This document shows positions 1-5,229 of a DNA stretch of 5,236 nucleotides, piece by piece. Origin of the DNA: an uncultured Clostridia bacterium. Its GTDB lineage: Bacteria > Bacillota > Clostridia > Oscillospirales > Ruminococcaceae. The stretch spans positions 1 to 5,236 of the forward strand of contig CANDLP010000197.1 of the NCBI GenBank assembly GCA_947385505.1. Direction: 5' to 3'. The notes beneath the pieces were generated by a model that saw nothing but the letters and a program-made list of their open reading frames with translations, searched no databases and was not told the origin of the DNA. Position 1 is the stretch's first letter. Every line of letters begins with the position of its first letter. The translations under genes were made by a program, and so were the position numbers.

Positions 1-12
1 CCACGTCCGTGC

Positions 13-45
13 ACACTCTTTCCCTACACGACGCTCTTCCGATCT
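13..45 (+). other. Illumina TruSeq read-1 adapter (sequencing artefact)
   Basis: These 33 bases match, from memory, the complete Illumina TruSeq universal/read-1 primer without a mismatch: they begin ACACTCTTTCCC and end CTCTTCCGATCT. This is not biological sequence. It marks an untrimmed adapter built into the contig end, so genomic DNA starts at about 46. In dual-index libraries the bases just before this primer are a sample index, so 5-12 could be an i5 index and 1-4 the end of the flow-cell adapter with one mismatch; that part is a guess. Read on the minus strand in the yigZ frame, the adapter is open and translates as RSEERRVGKEC. Confidence 0.97.
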
Positions 46-636
46 CCGCCCGAAGCATGCGTCAACAATTTTTTCTTTAAATTTCTCCGCTTTTTCTTCT
101 TCAATATACAAGGAGATATTTACCCCTGTTCCGAATTCCTCATTGTCTATCCTTGCGTCAAATTCCGAAAAAATCGTTCCCAGCTTGCCGTAAAGGGAGT
201 AATCCACTTCGACGGACAGCTTTTCGGCGCTTTTCATTTCCTTTATTCTTGAAGCCCCCACCGCCGCCGTTACTCCGTTGGAATAGGCGCGGACGAGACC
301 TCCCGCTCCCAGAAGGATCCCTCCAAAATACCGCGTGACCACACAGCATATGTCGGTAAGCCCTTCTTTTTTCAGTACCTCAAACATAGGTGCGCCCGCC
401 GTTCCCGAAGGTTCGCCGTCGTCGCTGTGTCTTCCTATATTGTTTTCCCTTAAAATATAGGCGTAACAGTTGTGGGTTGCCTTACGGTGCTGTTTTCGTA
501 TTTCCTCAATAAAGGAAAGAGCCTCCGATTCGGTTGTACAGGGGGCAATGCTGCCGATGAATTCCGATTTTTTTTCAATAAATGACGCCTGCGCTCTTTC
601 GGCTATTGTTTTATAAGACTCTGTCTTACCACGCAT
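46..636 (-). CDS. yigZ: YigZ/IMPACT family protein (UPF0029), 3' end missing
   Basis: Member of the YigZ/YvyE/IMPACT family, cytosolic proteins whose bacterial role is poorly defined; the eukaryotic relatives IMPACT/Yih1 regulate the kinase Gcn2. The 197 visible codons show the N-terminal IMPACT domain (about residues 15-125, ribosomal S5 domain 2-like) with the family core CYAYIL (57-62), HSDDGEPSGTAGAPM (70-84) and VVTRYFGGILLGAGGLVRAY (98-117). From about 139 a small C-terminal DUF1949-type domain (EF-G domain V-like) begins. E. coli YigZ has about 204 residues, so only the last few residues are lost. The true sequence stops at 46; further codons come from adapter. The ATG at 636 lies 9 nt after a GGAGG site (646-650) and overlaps the upstream gene by 11 nt, which suggests translational coupling. 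It is the last visible gene of the proB operon. Family assignment is firm, cellular role is not. Confidence 0.93.
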
Positions 637-1429
637 TCGGACCGTCCTCCGGATTGTATGCAATTGAGTTTAAGGTCATTGAGGAGGCGGTTCTTGAAAC
701 GGTGTATATCATTGTCTTCTGGGGTTCAAGCTCCTCTTCTTCACCCGGCATTCCCATAATCGGCGCCATATACTCCACTTTAAGGGTAAACAGCTCGCCC
801 ACATTGCTGATCTCGCTGATCCTCGGCCAGTAGGTGATACGCTCTGTGTCAACCGGCACACGGTAGGTTTTTCCCGAAGCGTTGTATTCAAACATATTGC
901 TGCCGCTGCCCACCGATTGGTGCTGTATTACCACGCCGAAGCCGAACAGCGAAACCGCCGAGCTTTCCACGTCTATTTCGGAAATAGTCATATAGCTTCC
1001 GTCATTTTCATACTTTTCGGTGTTTCCGTTGAGGATTATCCTCCAGATCGCGGCGTTTATAACTACCGATGTGGGAGCGTTTTCGGCTTTGTCAAAGGCG
1101 GGGCTGTCTGTTATAACCGCAGGGTAAATAAAACCGGCGAATTCATTTTTAAGCGCAGTCTGGTTAGCTATATCCCGAACTGTTGAAACGGCAAACCCGA
1201 CGGTGCTTACCAATCCCACCGCAGACAGTACCAGTATAATCAGTCCGATTGCGAAAAATATCTTCCTGTTTTTCATCATAGGAGCGGAGGGGTCAAAAAA
1301 ATCATTTTCTTCCGGCCTGTTGCCGAGGCTGTCCTCCTGCTCAAGATCGTCAACACTGCCTTGAAGGGACTCGAGTATTTTGCCGTTCCTTATATCTTTT
1401 GTATCCTTGTGATTTACTGCTTTTTTCAT
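626..1429 (-). CDS. Unknown single-pass membrane protein in the proline operon
   Basis: I do not recognise this 267-residue protein. Residues 1-52 are hydrophilic, first mixed (MKKAVNHKDTKDIRNGK), then acidic (DDLEQED, EENDFFDP). A positively charged stop MKNRK is followed by one strong transmembrane helix at about 57-81 (FFAIGLIILVLSAVGLVSTVGFAV). With no cleavage motif, it looks like a type II anchor: N-terminus inside, residues 85-267 outside. The outer part looks mostly beta-rich (for example VVINAAIWRIIL, VSLFGFGVVIQHQ, LFTLKVEYM), has no cysteines, and carries an acidic stretch GEEEELEP at 229-236. The ATG is preceded by GGAG (1436-1439) at 6 nt spacing. It starts 27 nt after the proA stop and overlaps yigZ by 11 nt, so it is almost certainly co-transcribed with both. 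Similar envelope proteins of unknown function are common in Clostridia. That it is a real gene is well supported by the RBS, spacing and composition; its function is unknown. Confidence 0.85.
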   Translation of the reverse strand: MKKAVNHKDTKDIRNGKILESLQGSVDDLEQEDSLGNRPEENDFFDPSAPMMKNRKIFFAIGLIILVLSAVGLVSTVGFAVSTVRDIANQTALKNEFAGFIYPAVITDSPAFDKAENAPTSVVINAAIWRIILNGNTEKYENDGSYMTISEIDVESSAVSLFGFGVVIQHQSVGSGSNMFEYNASGKTYRVPVDTERITYWPRISEISNVGELFTLKVEYMAPIMGMPGEEEELEPQKTMIYTVSRTASSMTLNSIAYNPEDGPNAW

Positions 1430-1456
1430 TTATTTCTCCGTTTTGCCTTTTCTTTC

Positions 1457-2698
1457 TTATCTTATCTGTCCGCTGCCGTCAATAAGGTATTTATAAGTGG
1501 TCATTTCCTCAAGTCCCATAGGACCTCTGGCGTGCAGCTTCTGGGTGCTTATTCCTATTTCCGCCCCGAATCCGAATTCGCCTCCGTCGGTAAAGCGCGT
1601 TGAAGCGTTAACGTATACCGCGGCAGCGTCTACCGCCTGTTTAAAAAGTTCGGCGTTTTTAAGATCGTTAGTTATAATGCACTCGCTGTGCTTGGTGCCG
1701 TATGTGTTAATAAAGTCTATGGCTTCGGAAACATTTTTTACCGTTTTTATCGCTATTGCGTAATCGAGAAATTCGGTTTTATAGTCCTCCTCGTCGGCTT
1801 CTCTTTCGGTTTTTATATATTTGGAGGCAATTTTGTCGGCGTATATCCTGACGTTTCCATTCCACCTTTCGTCAAGCGCCTTTAAAAACTCTTCCGCTAT
1901 ATCCTCGTGCACCAGTAAATTTTCAATGGCGTTGCATACGGAGGGGCGCTGGGTCTTGCCGTTGTCAGCAATATTCACCGCCATTTGTATGTCTGCCGAT
2001 TTGTCCACATATACGGAGCAGTTGCCCTCGCCCGTTTGTATTACGGGAATAGTGGAATTGTTGATAACGCTTTGTATAAGCCCGTGACCGCCTCTCGGTA
2101 TAAGCACGTCAATATATCGGTTCAGCTTCATAAGCTCGTTTACGCATTCACGTGAGGTGTCCTCCACAAGGGAGACCGCGTTTTCGGCAATTCCCGCGGA
2201 GCTTAAAGCATGGCGCATTACGGAAACCAGCCGCTTGTTGCTGTTTATGGCGTCGCTGCCCCCTCTTAAGACGGAAACATTGCCGGATTTAAGGCACAGC
2301 GCCGCCGCGTCTACTGTAACATTGGGTCTTGATTCAAAAATTATTCCGACTATTCCAAGCGGCACGGCTTTTTTTACTATTTTAAGTCCGTTTGGAAGCT
2401 CCCTTCCGCCCAATACCCTTCCTACGGGATCGGGGAGTCCGGCTATTTTCCTTACCCCCTCCGCCATATCCTCAATTCGCTTGATATCAAGTTTAAGCCT
2501 GTCCCGCATGGCTTCGGGCATATTGTTGACCTTTGCGTTTTCCAGGTCCTTTTGGTTATCCTCGATTATCAACCGGGCATTTTCGATAAGCCCGTCGGCA
2601 ATGGCGGAAAGAGCGCGGTTCTTTGCGTTTTGCGAAATACCTCTGATGGCAGCTTCAGCCTTTTTTGCCTCAATCCCTAAATTCTCCAGGTAAGTCAT
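1457..2698 (-). CDS. proA: Gamma-glutamyl phosphate reductase (glutamate-5-semialdehyde dehydrogenase)
   Basis: Second enzyme of proline synthesis: NADPH-dependent reduction of gamma-glutamyl phosphate to glutamate-5-semialdehyde, in the cytosol, probably acting with ProB. This aldehyde-dehydrogenase-superfamily protein has 413 residues from the chosen start, close to the usual 415-417. Visible motifs are GIIFESRPNVTVDAAALCLK (118-137), the nucleotide-binding LRGGSDA (144-150), IPRGGHGLI (200-208), the catalytic cysteine C255 in QRPSVCNAIE (251-260), the ProA signature region YGTKHSE (333-339) and the C-terminal LHARGPMGLEEMTTYKY (388-404). The start is the ATG at 2698, because AGGA lies 8 nt before it and the length fits the family. 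An in-frame TTG at 2719 would add seven residues and has no comparable site. The gene starts 22 nt after the proB stop and ends 27 nt before the membrane-protein gene. All key residues are intact. Confidence 0.97.
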   Translation of the reverse strand: MTYLENLGIEAKKAEAAIRGISQNAKNRALSAIADGLIENARLIIEDNQKDLENAKVNNMPEAMRDRLKLDIKRIEDMAEGVRKIAGLPDPVGRVLGGRELPNGLKIVKKAVPLGIVGIIFESRPNVTVDAAALCLKSGNVSVLRGGSDAINSNKRLVSVMRHALSSAGIAENAVSLVEDTSRECVNELMKLNRYIDVLIPRGGHGLIQSVINNSTIPVIQTGEGNCSVYVDKSADIQMAVNIADNGKTQRPSVCNAIENLLVHEDIAEEFLKALDERWNGNVRIYADKIASKYIKTEREADEEDYKTEFLDYAIAIKTVKNVSEAIDFINTYGTKHSECIITNDLKNAELFKQAVDAAAVYVNASTRFTDGGEFGFGAEIGISTQKLHARGPMGLEEMTTYKYLIDGSGQIR

Positions 2699-2706
2699 TT
2701 TATTTA

Positions 2707-2710
2707 TCCT
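2707..2710 (-). promoter_or_regulatory. Ribosome binding site that fixes the proA start
   Basis: On the minus strand AGGA (within AAAAGGA) sits 8 nt before the ATG at 2698. It lies inside the 22-nt gap between the proB stop and proA. It would fall downstream of the alternative TTG start at 2719, so it argues for the ATG. Confidence 0.75.
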
Positions 2711-2720
2711 TTTCAGCAAA

Positions 2721-3509
2721 TTATTTCAAATCAAACAGGGTACAAACCGCCCTGTTTTCAAACAGTTCATAAAGATATTCCGGATCGTCGCCTTTTATAA
2801 TAACCGTTGGTATTCCCGCTTCTCCCGCGATCACCGCCGCTTCTATTTTAGTGAGCATTCCGCCGCTGGCAAGCTCGCTTCCTTTTTCTCCCGCCGCGGC
2901 GATCATTTCGTCGGTAACTTTATGTACTGTCGGAATAAGCTTCGCTTCCGGTTCTGACGGATTTCTGTCATACAATCCTTCCACGTCGGTAAGGATTACC
3001 AAAAGGTCTGCGCCGCACACCTCGGCGCTCAGTGCGGAAAGCGTGTCGTTTTCGTCAAAGTCCAGCTGTTCAATGGAAACGCTGTCATTGGCGTTTATTA
3101 TAGGAATTATTCCCATTGACAAAAGAGTGTGCATTGTGTTAAAGATATTTTCGCGGCGTATTTTATTGCTGAAAACGTCGCGGGTGGCTAAAATCTGAGC
3201 TACCGTGTGGTTAAACCGGGAAAATTCGGATTGGTAAAAGCTCATAAGCCTGCTTTGTCCTACGGCGGCGCAGGCCTGCTTTGTGGGCATATCGGAGGGT
3301 CTTGTCTGAAGTCCTATGCTGCCGACGCCTACTCCCACCGCGCCTGATGAAACGAGAATTATGTCGTGACCCGCATTTTTAAGGTCGCTTAATACCTCCA
3401 CCATCTTTTTAACGCGGCGAACGTTGATATTGCCTGTTTTGTGGGTAAGGGTGGAGGTTCCTACTTTTATAACTATACGCTTTCTTGCGGAAAAATCAAA
3501 GCTGTTCAT
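2721..3509 (-). CDS. proB: Glutamate 5-kinase, short form without PUA domain
   Basis: First, rate-limiting enzyme of proline synthesis: ATP-dependent phosphorylation of glutamate to gamma-glutamyl phosphate, handed to ProA. At 262 residues it is a complete amino-acid-kinase domain. Motifs in order are IVIKVGTSTL (12-21, phosphate-binding, K15), LVSSGAVGVG (52-61), AAVGQ (81-85), INANDSV (138-144), FDENDTLSALSAE (151-163), LTDVEGLYDRNP (173-184) and SGGMLTKIEAA (215-225). The roughly 100-residue C-terminal PUA domain of E. coli-type ProB (367 residues) is absent: a stop follows FDLK directly, and the next reading frame is proA. PUA-less forms are known, for example in Campylobacter. The usual GTGGM motif reads ASGGM here. 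The ATG at 3509 has AAAGGA (3522-3527) before it at a rather long 12-nt spacing, and an upstream AGGAAA is buried in a small hairpin. First gene of the operon, preceded by a long leader. Confidence 0.96.
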   Translation of the reverse strand: MNSFDFSARKRIVIKVGTSTLTHKTGNINVRRVKKMVEVLSDLKNAGHDIILVSSGAVGVGVGSIGLQTRPSDMPTKQACAAVGQSRLMSFYQSEFSRFNHTVAQILATRDVFSNKIRRENIFNTMHTLLSMGIIPIINANDSVSIEQLDFDENDTLSALSAEVCGADLLVILTDVEGLYDRNPSEPEAKLIPTVHKVTDEMIAAAGEKGSELASGGMLTKIEAAVIAGEAGIPTVIIKGDDPEYLYELFENRAVCTLFDLK

Positions 3510-3524
3510 TTTTATGACTGTTCC

Positions 3525-3540
3525 TTTCCTCTTAAGGAAA
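3525..3540 (-). promoter_or_regulatory. Small hairpin covering purine-rich SD region of proB
   Basis: In the minus-strand transcript UUUCCU (3540-3535), UAAG loop (3534-3531) and AGGAAA (3530-3525) form a perfect 6-bp stem with a four-base loop. The 3' arm is the purine-rich stretch AGGAAAGGA just before the proB ATG. The hairpin could therefore hide part of the ribosome binding site, leaving the second GGA exposed. A regulatory role is inference; the stem is short and could arise by chance in such sequence. Confidence 0.4.
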
Positions 3541-3698
3541 TGTTTTGCCGAAGAGTGAACGCAAATGGTTAAAAAAACTTGTTTTTAAAGTTATTATACT
3601 TATTGTTTCCTTTTTGGGAGCATTGTGCGGTTATTGAAGCGAAGTACTGCGTTTAACTCGGCAAACTGCTTGTTCACTGATGTTTGATACACTTTAAT

Positions 3699-3727
3699 AG
3701 TATAGCATATTGAATGTGAAAAATCAA
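3699..3727 (-). promoter_or_regulatory. Promoter of the proB-proA operon (sigma-A type)
   Basis: Reading the minus strand, -35 is TTGATT (3727-3722), the spacer is 17 nt, and -10 is TATACT (3704-3699), preceded by an extended -10 TGC (3707-3705). This is a good vegetative promoter. Transcription would begin near 3692, giving a 5' leader of about 180 nt before the proB ATG. A second TATAAT on the minus strand (3598-3593) lacks a recognisable -35 at a suitable distance. Confidence 0.7.
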
Positions 3728-3728
3728 G

Positions 3729-3782
3729 TTTTTTGTTTTCATTTTGTGTGTTCATTATCTATTAAAAAGCGAAAACAAAAAA
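3729..3782. repeat. Perfect 12-bp inverted repeat between the divergent -35 boxes
   Basis: TTTTTTGTTTTC (3729-3740) is matched exactly by GAAAACAAAAAA (3771-3782), with 30 nt between the arms. The left arm begins 1 bp upstream of the proB -35 box and the right arm ends 6 bp before the fba -35 box. The arms therefore occupy the -40 to -60 zone of both promoters. They could be UP elements contacted by the RNA polymerase alpha subunit, or a binding site for a shared regulator. The G and C positions match as well as the A/T runs, but low complexity makes a chance match easier. Confidence 0.55.
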
Positions 3783-3788
3783 TAAATG

Positions 3789-3817
3789 TTGCGTTTTTTC
3801 AGAAAATATGTTACAAT
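3789..3817 (+). promoter_or_regulatory. Promoter of fba (sigma-A type, extended -10)
   Basis: The -35 is TTGCGT (3789-3794), the spacer is 17 nt, and the -10 is TACAAT (3812-3817), preceded by TGT (3809-3811), an extended -10. The expected start point is near 3824, giving a leader of about 57 nt before the fba ATG. Its position inside a 57-codon upstream extension of the fba reading frame shows that this extension is not translated from this promoter. Confidence 0.75.
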
Positions 3818-3838
3818 ATAAAGAAGAAAATTTTTTAT

Positions 3839-3863
3839 GCTTTTTCCTCTTCCCGGAAAAAGC
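3839..3863 (+). promoter_or_regulatory. Perfect 9-bp hairpin in the fba 5' leader
   Basis: GCTTTTTCC (3839-3847) pairs without mismatch with GGAAAAAGC (3855-3863) around the loop TCTTCCC (3848-3854). It lies between the predicted transcription start (about 3824) and the Shine-Dalgarno region AAAGGAA (3866-3872). The pyrimidine-rich loop and left arm are also complementary in part to the purine-rich ribosome binding region, so an alternative fold could mask it. It lacks a downstream U-run, so it is not a terminator. It may stabilise the mRNA 5' end or tune translation; which of these is not shown. Confidence 0.55.
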
Positions 3864-3880
3864 GGAAAGGAAAGATAAAT

Positions 3881-4744
3881 ATGTTAGTTTCGGCAAAAGA
3901 TATGCTCAATAAAGCCCGCGACGGAAAGTACGCGGTGGGACAGTTCAATATCAATAACCTTGAATGGACCAAATCCGTGCTGCTTACCGCTGAGGAACTT
4001 AAATCTCCCGTTATTCTCGGCGTTTCCGAGGGCGCTGGAAAGTATATGTGCGGTTATAAAACAGTTGTGGGTATGGTAAAGGGTATGCTGGAAGAGCTTA
4101 ATATTACCGTTCCGGTAGCTCTCCATCTGGATCACGGTTCTTATGAGGGCGCTAAGAAGTGCATAGAAGCAGGATTTTCTTCCGTTATGTTCGACGGCTC
4201 TCATTACCCTATAGCCGAAAATATTGAAAAGACTACCGAGCTGGTAAAAATTTGCAATGAAAAAGGTCTTTCCATTGAAGCGGAGGTAGGCTCTATCGGC
4301 GGCGAAGAGGACGGAGTCGTAGGTATGGGCGAGTGTGCCGATCCTAACGAGTGCAAGCAGATCGCGGATCTTGGCGTTACAATGCTGGCGGCCGGCATAG
4401 GCAACATTCACGGAAAATACCCTGCCAACTGGGCGGGTTTAAGCTTTGATACTTTGGCCGCGGTAAAGGAAAAGACGGGAGATATGCCTCTTGTGCTTCA
4501 CGGCGGAACCGGCATCCCCGAAGATATGATTAAAAAGGCGATTTCACTGGGCGTGGCTAAGATCAACGTTAACACCGAGTGTCAGCTTTCTTTTGCAGAA
4601 GCCACAAGAAAATACATCGAAGCAGGAAAGGATCTGGAAGGGAAGGGATTTGACCCCCGCAAGCTGCTTGCTCCCGGCGCGGAAGCCATAAAAGCAACCG
4701 TTAAGGAAAAAATGGAGCTTTTCGGTTCGGTAGGCAAGGCATAA
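3881..4744 (+). CDS. fba: Class II (zinc) fructose-1,6-bisphosphate aldolase
   Basis: Cleaves fructose 1,6-bisphosphate to dihydroxyacetone phosphate and glyceraldehyde 3-phosphate in glycolysis, and makes it in gluconeogenesis; cytosolic and metal dependent. The 287-residue TIM-barrel protein has the length of class IIB enzymes. Visible are class II signature 1 VPVALHLDHG (77-86) with catalytic D84 and zinc ligand H85, signature 2 IEAEVGSIGGEE (132-143) with E135, zinc ligand H177 in GNIHGKY, zinc ligand H207 in VLHGGTG (205-211), and the phosphate/substrate motif INVNTE (228-233). Tagatose-bisphosphate aldolases (GatY/KbaY) share this fold and cannot be fully excluded, but INVNTE and the absence of sugar-uptake genes favour fba. 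The ATG at 3881 is chosen because of the AAAGGAA site (3866-3872), normal family length and the promoter just upstream; the frame stays open to 3710 but without homologous sequence. rnpB follows 40 nt after the stop. Confidence 0.95.
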   Translation: MLVSAKDMLNKARDGKYAVGQFNINNLEWTKSVLLTAEELKSPVILGVSEGAGKYMCGYKTVVGMVKGMLEELNITVPVALHLDHGSYEGAKKCIEAGFSSVMFDGSHYPIAENIEKTTELVKICNEKGLSIEAEVGSIGGEEDGVVGMGECADPNECKQIADLGVTMLAAGIGNIHGKYPANWAGLSFDTLAAVKEKTGDMPLVLHGGTGIPEDMIKKAISLGVAKINVNTECQLSFAEATRKYIEAGKDLEGKGFDPRKLLAPGAEAIKATVKEKMELFGSVGKA

Positions 4745-4778
4745 GGCATAATATAAAATTCGTACTTTAAGACGGAAT

Positions 4779-4784
4779 TATAAT
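4779..4784 (+). promoter_or_regulatory. Candidate -10 box of rnpB
   Basis: A perfect TATAAT lies directly against the 5' arm of helix P1 of rnpB. No convincing -35 box is found 16-18 nt upstream (the sequence there is AAAATTC-like). A start 6-7 nt downstream would fall inside P1 and shorten it to about 5 bp. The box may be coincidental, with rnpB RNA coming from fba read-through and 5' processing. Confidence 0.35.
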
Positions 4785-5121
4785 GCAACTTCATTGTGCG
4801 AACGCGGGGAGAAATCCGTGAGGAAAGTCCGAGCATCACAGAGCGGGGTAGCTGCTAACGGCAGCCGAGGGCGACCTTAGGGCAAGTGCAACAGAGATAT
4901 ACCGCCGCGAAAGCGGCAAGGGTGGAAAGGCGAGGTAAGAGCTCACCGGAATGCGGGAGACCGTAATTCCCTGTAAACCCTACCCGATGCAACGCTGAAT
5001 TGGTAAGAAGAACAACGCGTCTGCTCGGCGCGCTTCTAAATAGGCGGCTTGACTCTTTGGGCGACCAAAGAGGTAGATAAATGTTCGTGCGCGACAGAAC
5101 TCGGCTTACAGATGGGGTTGC
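4785..5121 (+). ncRNA. rnpB: RNase P RNA, bacterial type A
   Basis: Catalytic RNA of RNase P, which with the RnpA protein removes 5' leaders from precursor tRNAs. The conserved blocks are GAGGAAAGTCCG (4820-4831), ACAGAGATATACCGCC (4891-4906), GGTAAGAGCTCACC (4934-4947) and ACAGAACTCGGCTTA (5094-5108). Helices pair by eye: P1 4785-4794 with 5112-5121 (10 bp, two G-U), P2 4796-4802 with 5084-5090, P3 4803-4807 with 4816-4820, and P18 5053-5060 with 5065-5072 closed by a GCGA tetraloop. L15 carries GGT (5002-5004), which binds the tRNA CCA end. Type A is shown by P16 (5006-5010 with 5033-5037), P17 (5016-5019 with 5029-5032) and the L17 pseudoknot P6 (CCGAG 4865-4869 with CTCGG 5024-5028). Ends are set by P1. 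Length is about 337 nt. It lies 40 nt after fba and 14 nt before a terminator. Confidence 0.97.
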
Positions 5122-5135
5122 TTTTAATAAAAAAT

Positions 5136-5179
5136 AAAAGGCTGTGATATCCGATTAAAAAGGAAATCATAGCCTTTTT
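5136..5179 (+). terminator. Rho-independent terminator after rnpB
   Basis: Arms 5136-5152 and 5162-5178 pair over 17 positions with one G-U and one A-A mismatch, around a 9-nt loop GATTAAAAA. The core is AAAAGGCT with AGCCTTTT, followed by a T-run. On the minus strand the same stem is followed by TTTTATTTTTT, so it could also end a convergent gene lying to the right of the window. Confidence 0.88.
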
Positions 5180-5196
5180 GCATTAATACTAATAAC

Positions 5197-5229
5197 CATT
5201 TAAAAAACAGATAAACTGTTTTTTAAATG
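5197..5229. repeat. Perfect 14-bp AT-rich inverted repeat at the window edge
   Basis: CATTTAAAAAACAG (5197-5210) and CTGTTTTTTAAATG (5216-5229) are exact inverse complements around the 5-nt spacer ATAAA. The stem has few G-C pairs, so as a terminator it would be weak. It may end a convergent minus-strand gene beyond the window, or be the end of a dispersed repeat or small transposable element. The window ends 7 bases later, so this cannot be decided here. Confidence 0.6.

Larger units (their letters stand above)
3510..3880. other. Divergent control region between proB and fba
   Basis: This 371-bp stretch holds no gene. It is much richer in A+T than the flanking coding sequence, especially 3710-3840. 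It contains, left to right: a hairpin at the proB Shine-Dalgarno site, the rest of a roughly 180-nt proB leader, the proB promoter, a 12-bp inverted repeat, the fba promoter, a 9-bp hairpin in the fba leader, and the fba Shine-Dalgarno site. I looked in the proB leader for T-box signals (a UGGNACCGCG-like box) and other familiar riboswitch cores and saw none. The leader has only weak AU-rich pairing near 3570-3592. Confidence 0.8.

Noticed and set aside
2157..2693. 178-codon plus-strand open frame opposite proA
   Set aside because: Serine/proline/leucine-rich antisense translation of a fully intact proA; no independent SD, promoter or domain.
2699..2719. TTG start for proA seven codons upstream
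   Set aside because: The only good SD site (2707-2710) lies downstream of it and fits the ATG at 2698, which also gives the usual family length.
3510..3692. T-box riboswitch upstream of proB
   Set aside because: The conserved T-box core and antiterminator bulge motif are not present on the minus strand, and no strong terminator precedes proB.
3710..3880. N-terminal extension of the fba reading frame by 57 codons
   Set aside because: The extra stretch is low-complexity and lysine-rich, has no resemblance to aldolases, contains the fba promoter and hairpin, and the ATG at 3881 has a good SD and gives the normal 287-residue length.
3884..4411. 175-codon minus-strand open frame opposite fba
   Set aside because: It lies wholly antisense to an intact aldolase and its translation shows no recognisable domain.
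4755..4782. Weak hairpin between fba and rnpB as a terminator
   Set aside because: AATTC-GT can pair with AC-G-GAATT only with a bulge, the stem is AT-rich and no T-run follows.
4582..4839. Minus-strand open frame across the fba 3' end and rnpB
   Set aside because: It overlaps a certain structural RNA and the end of fba, and its translation is the antisense of the aldolase C-terminus.
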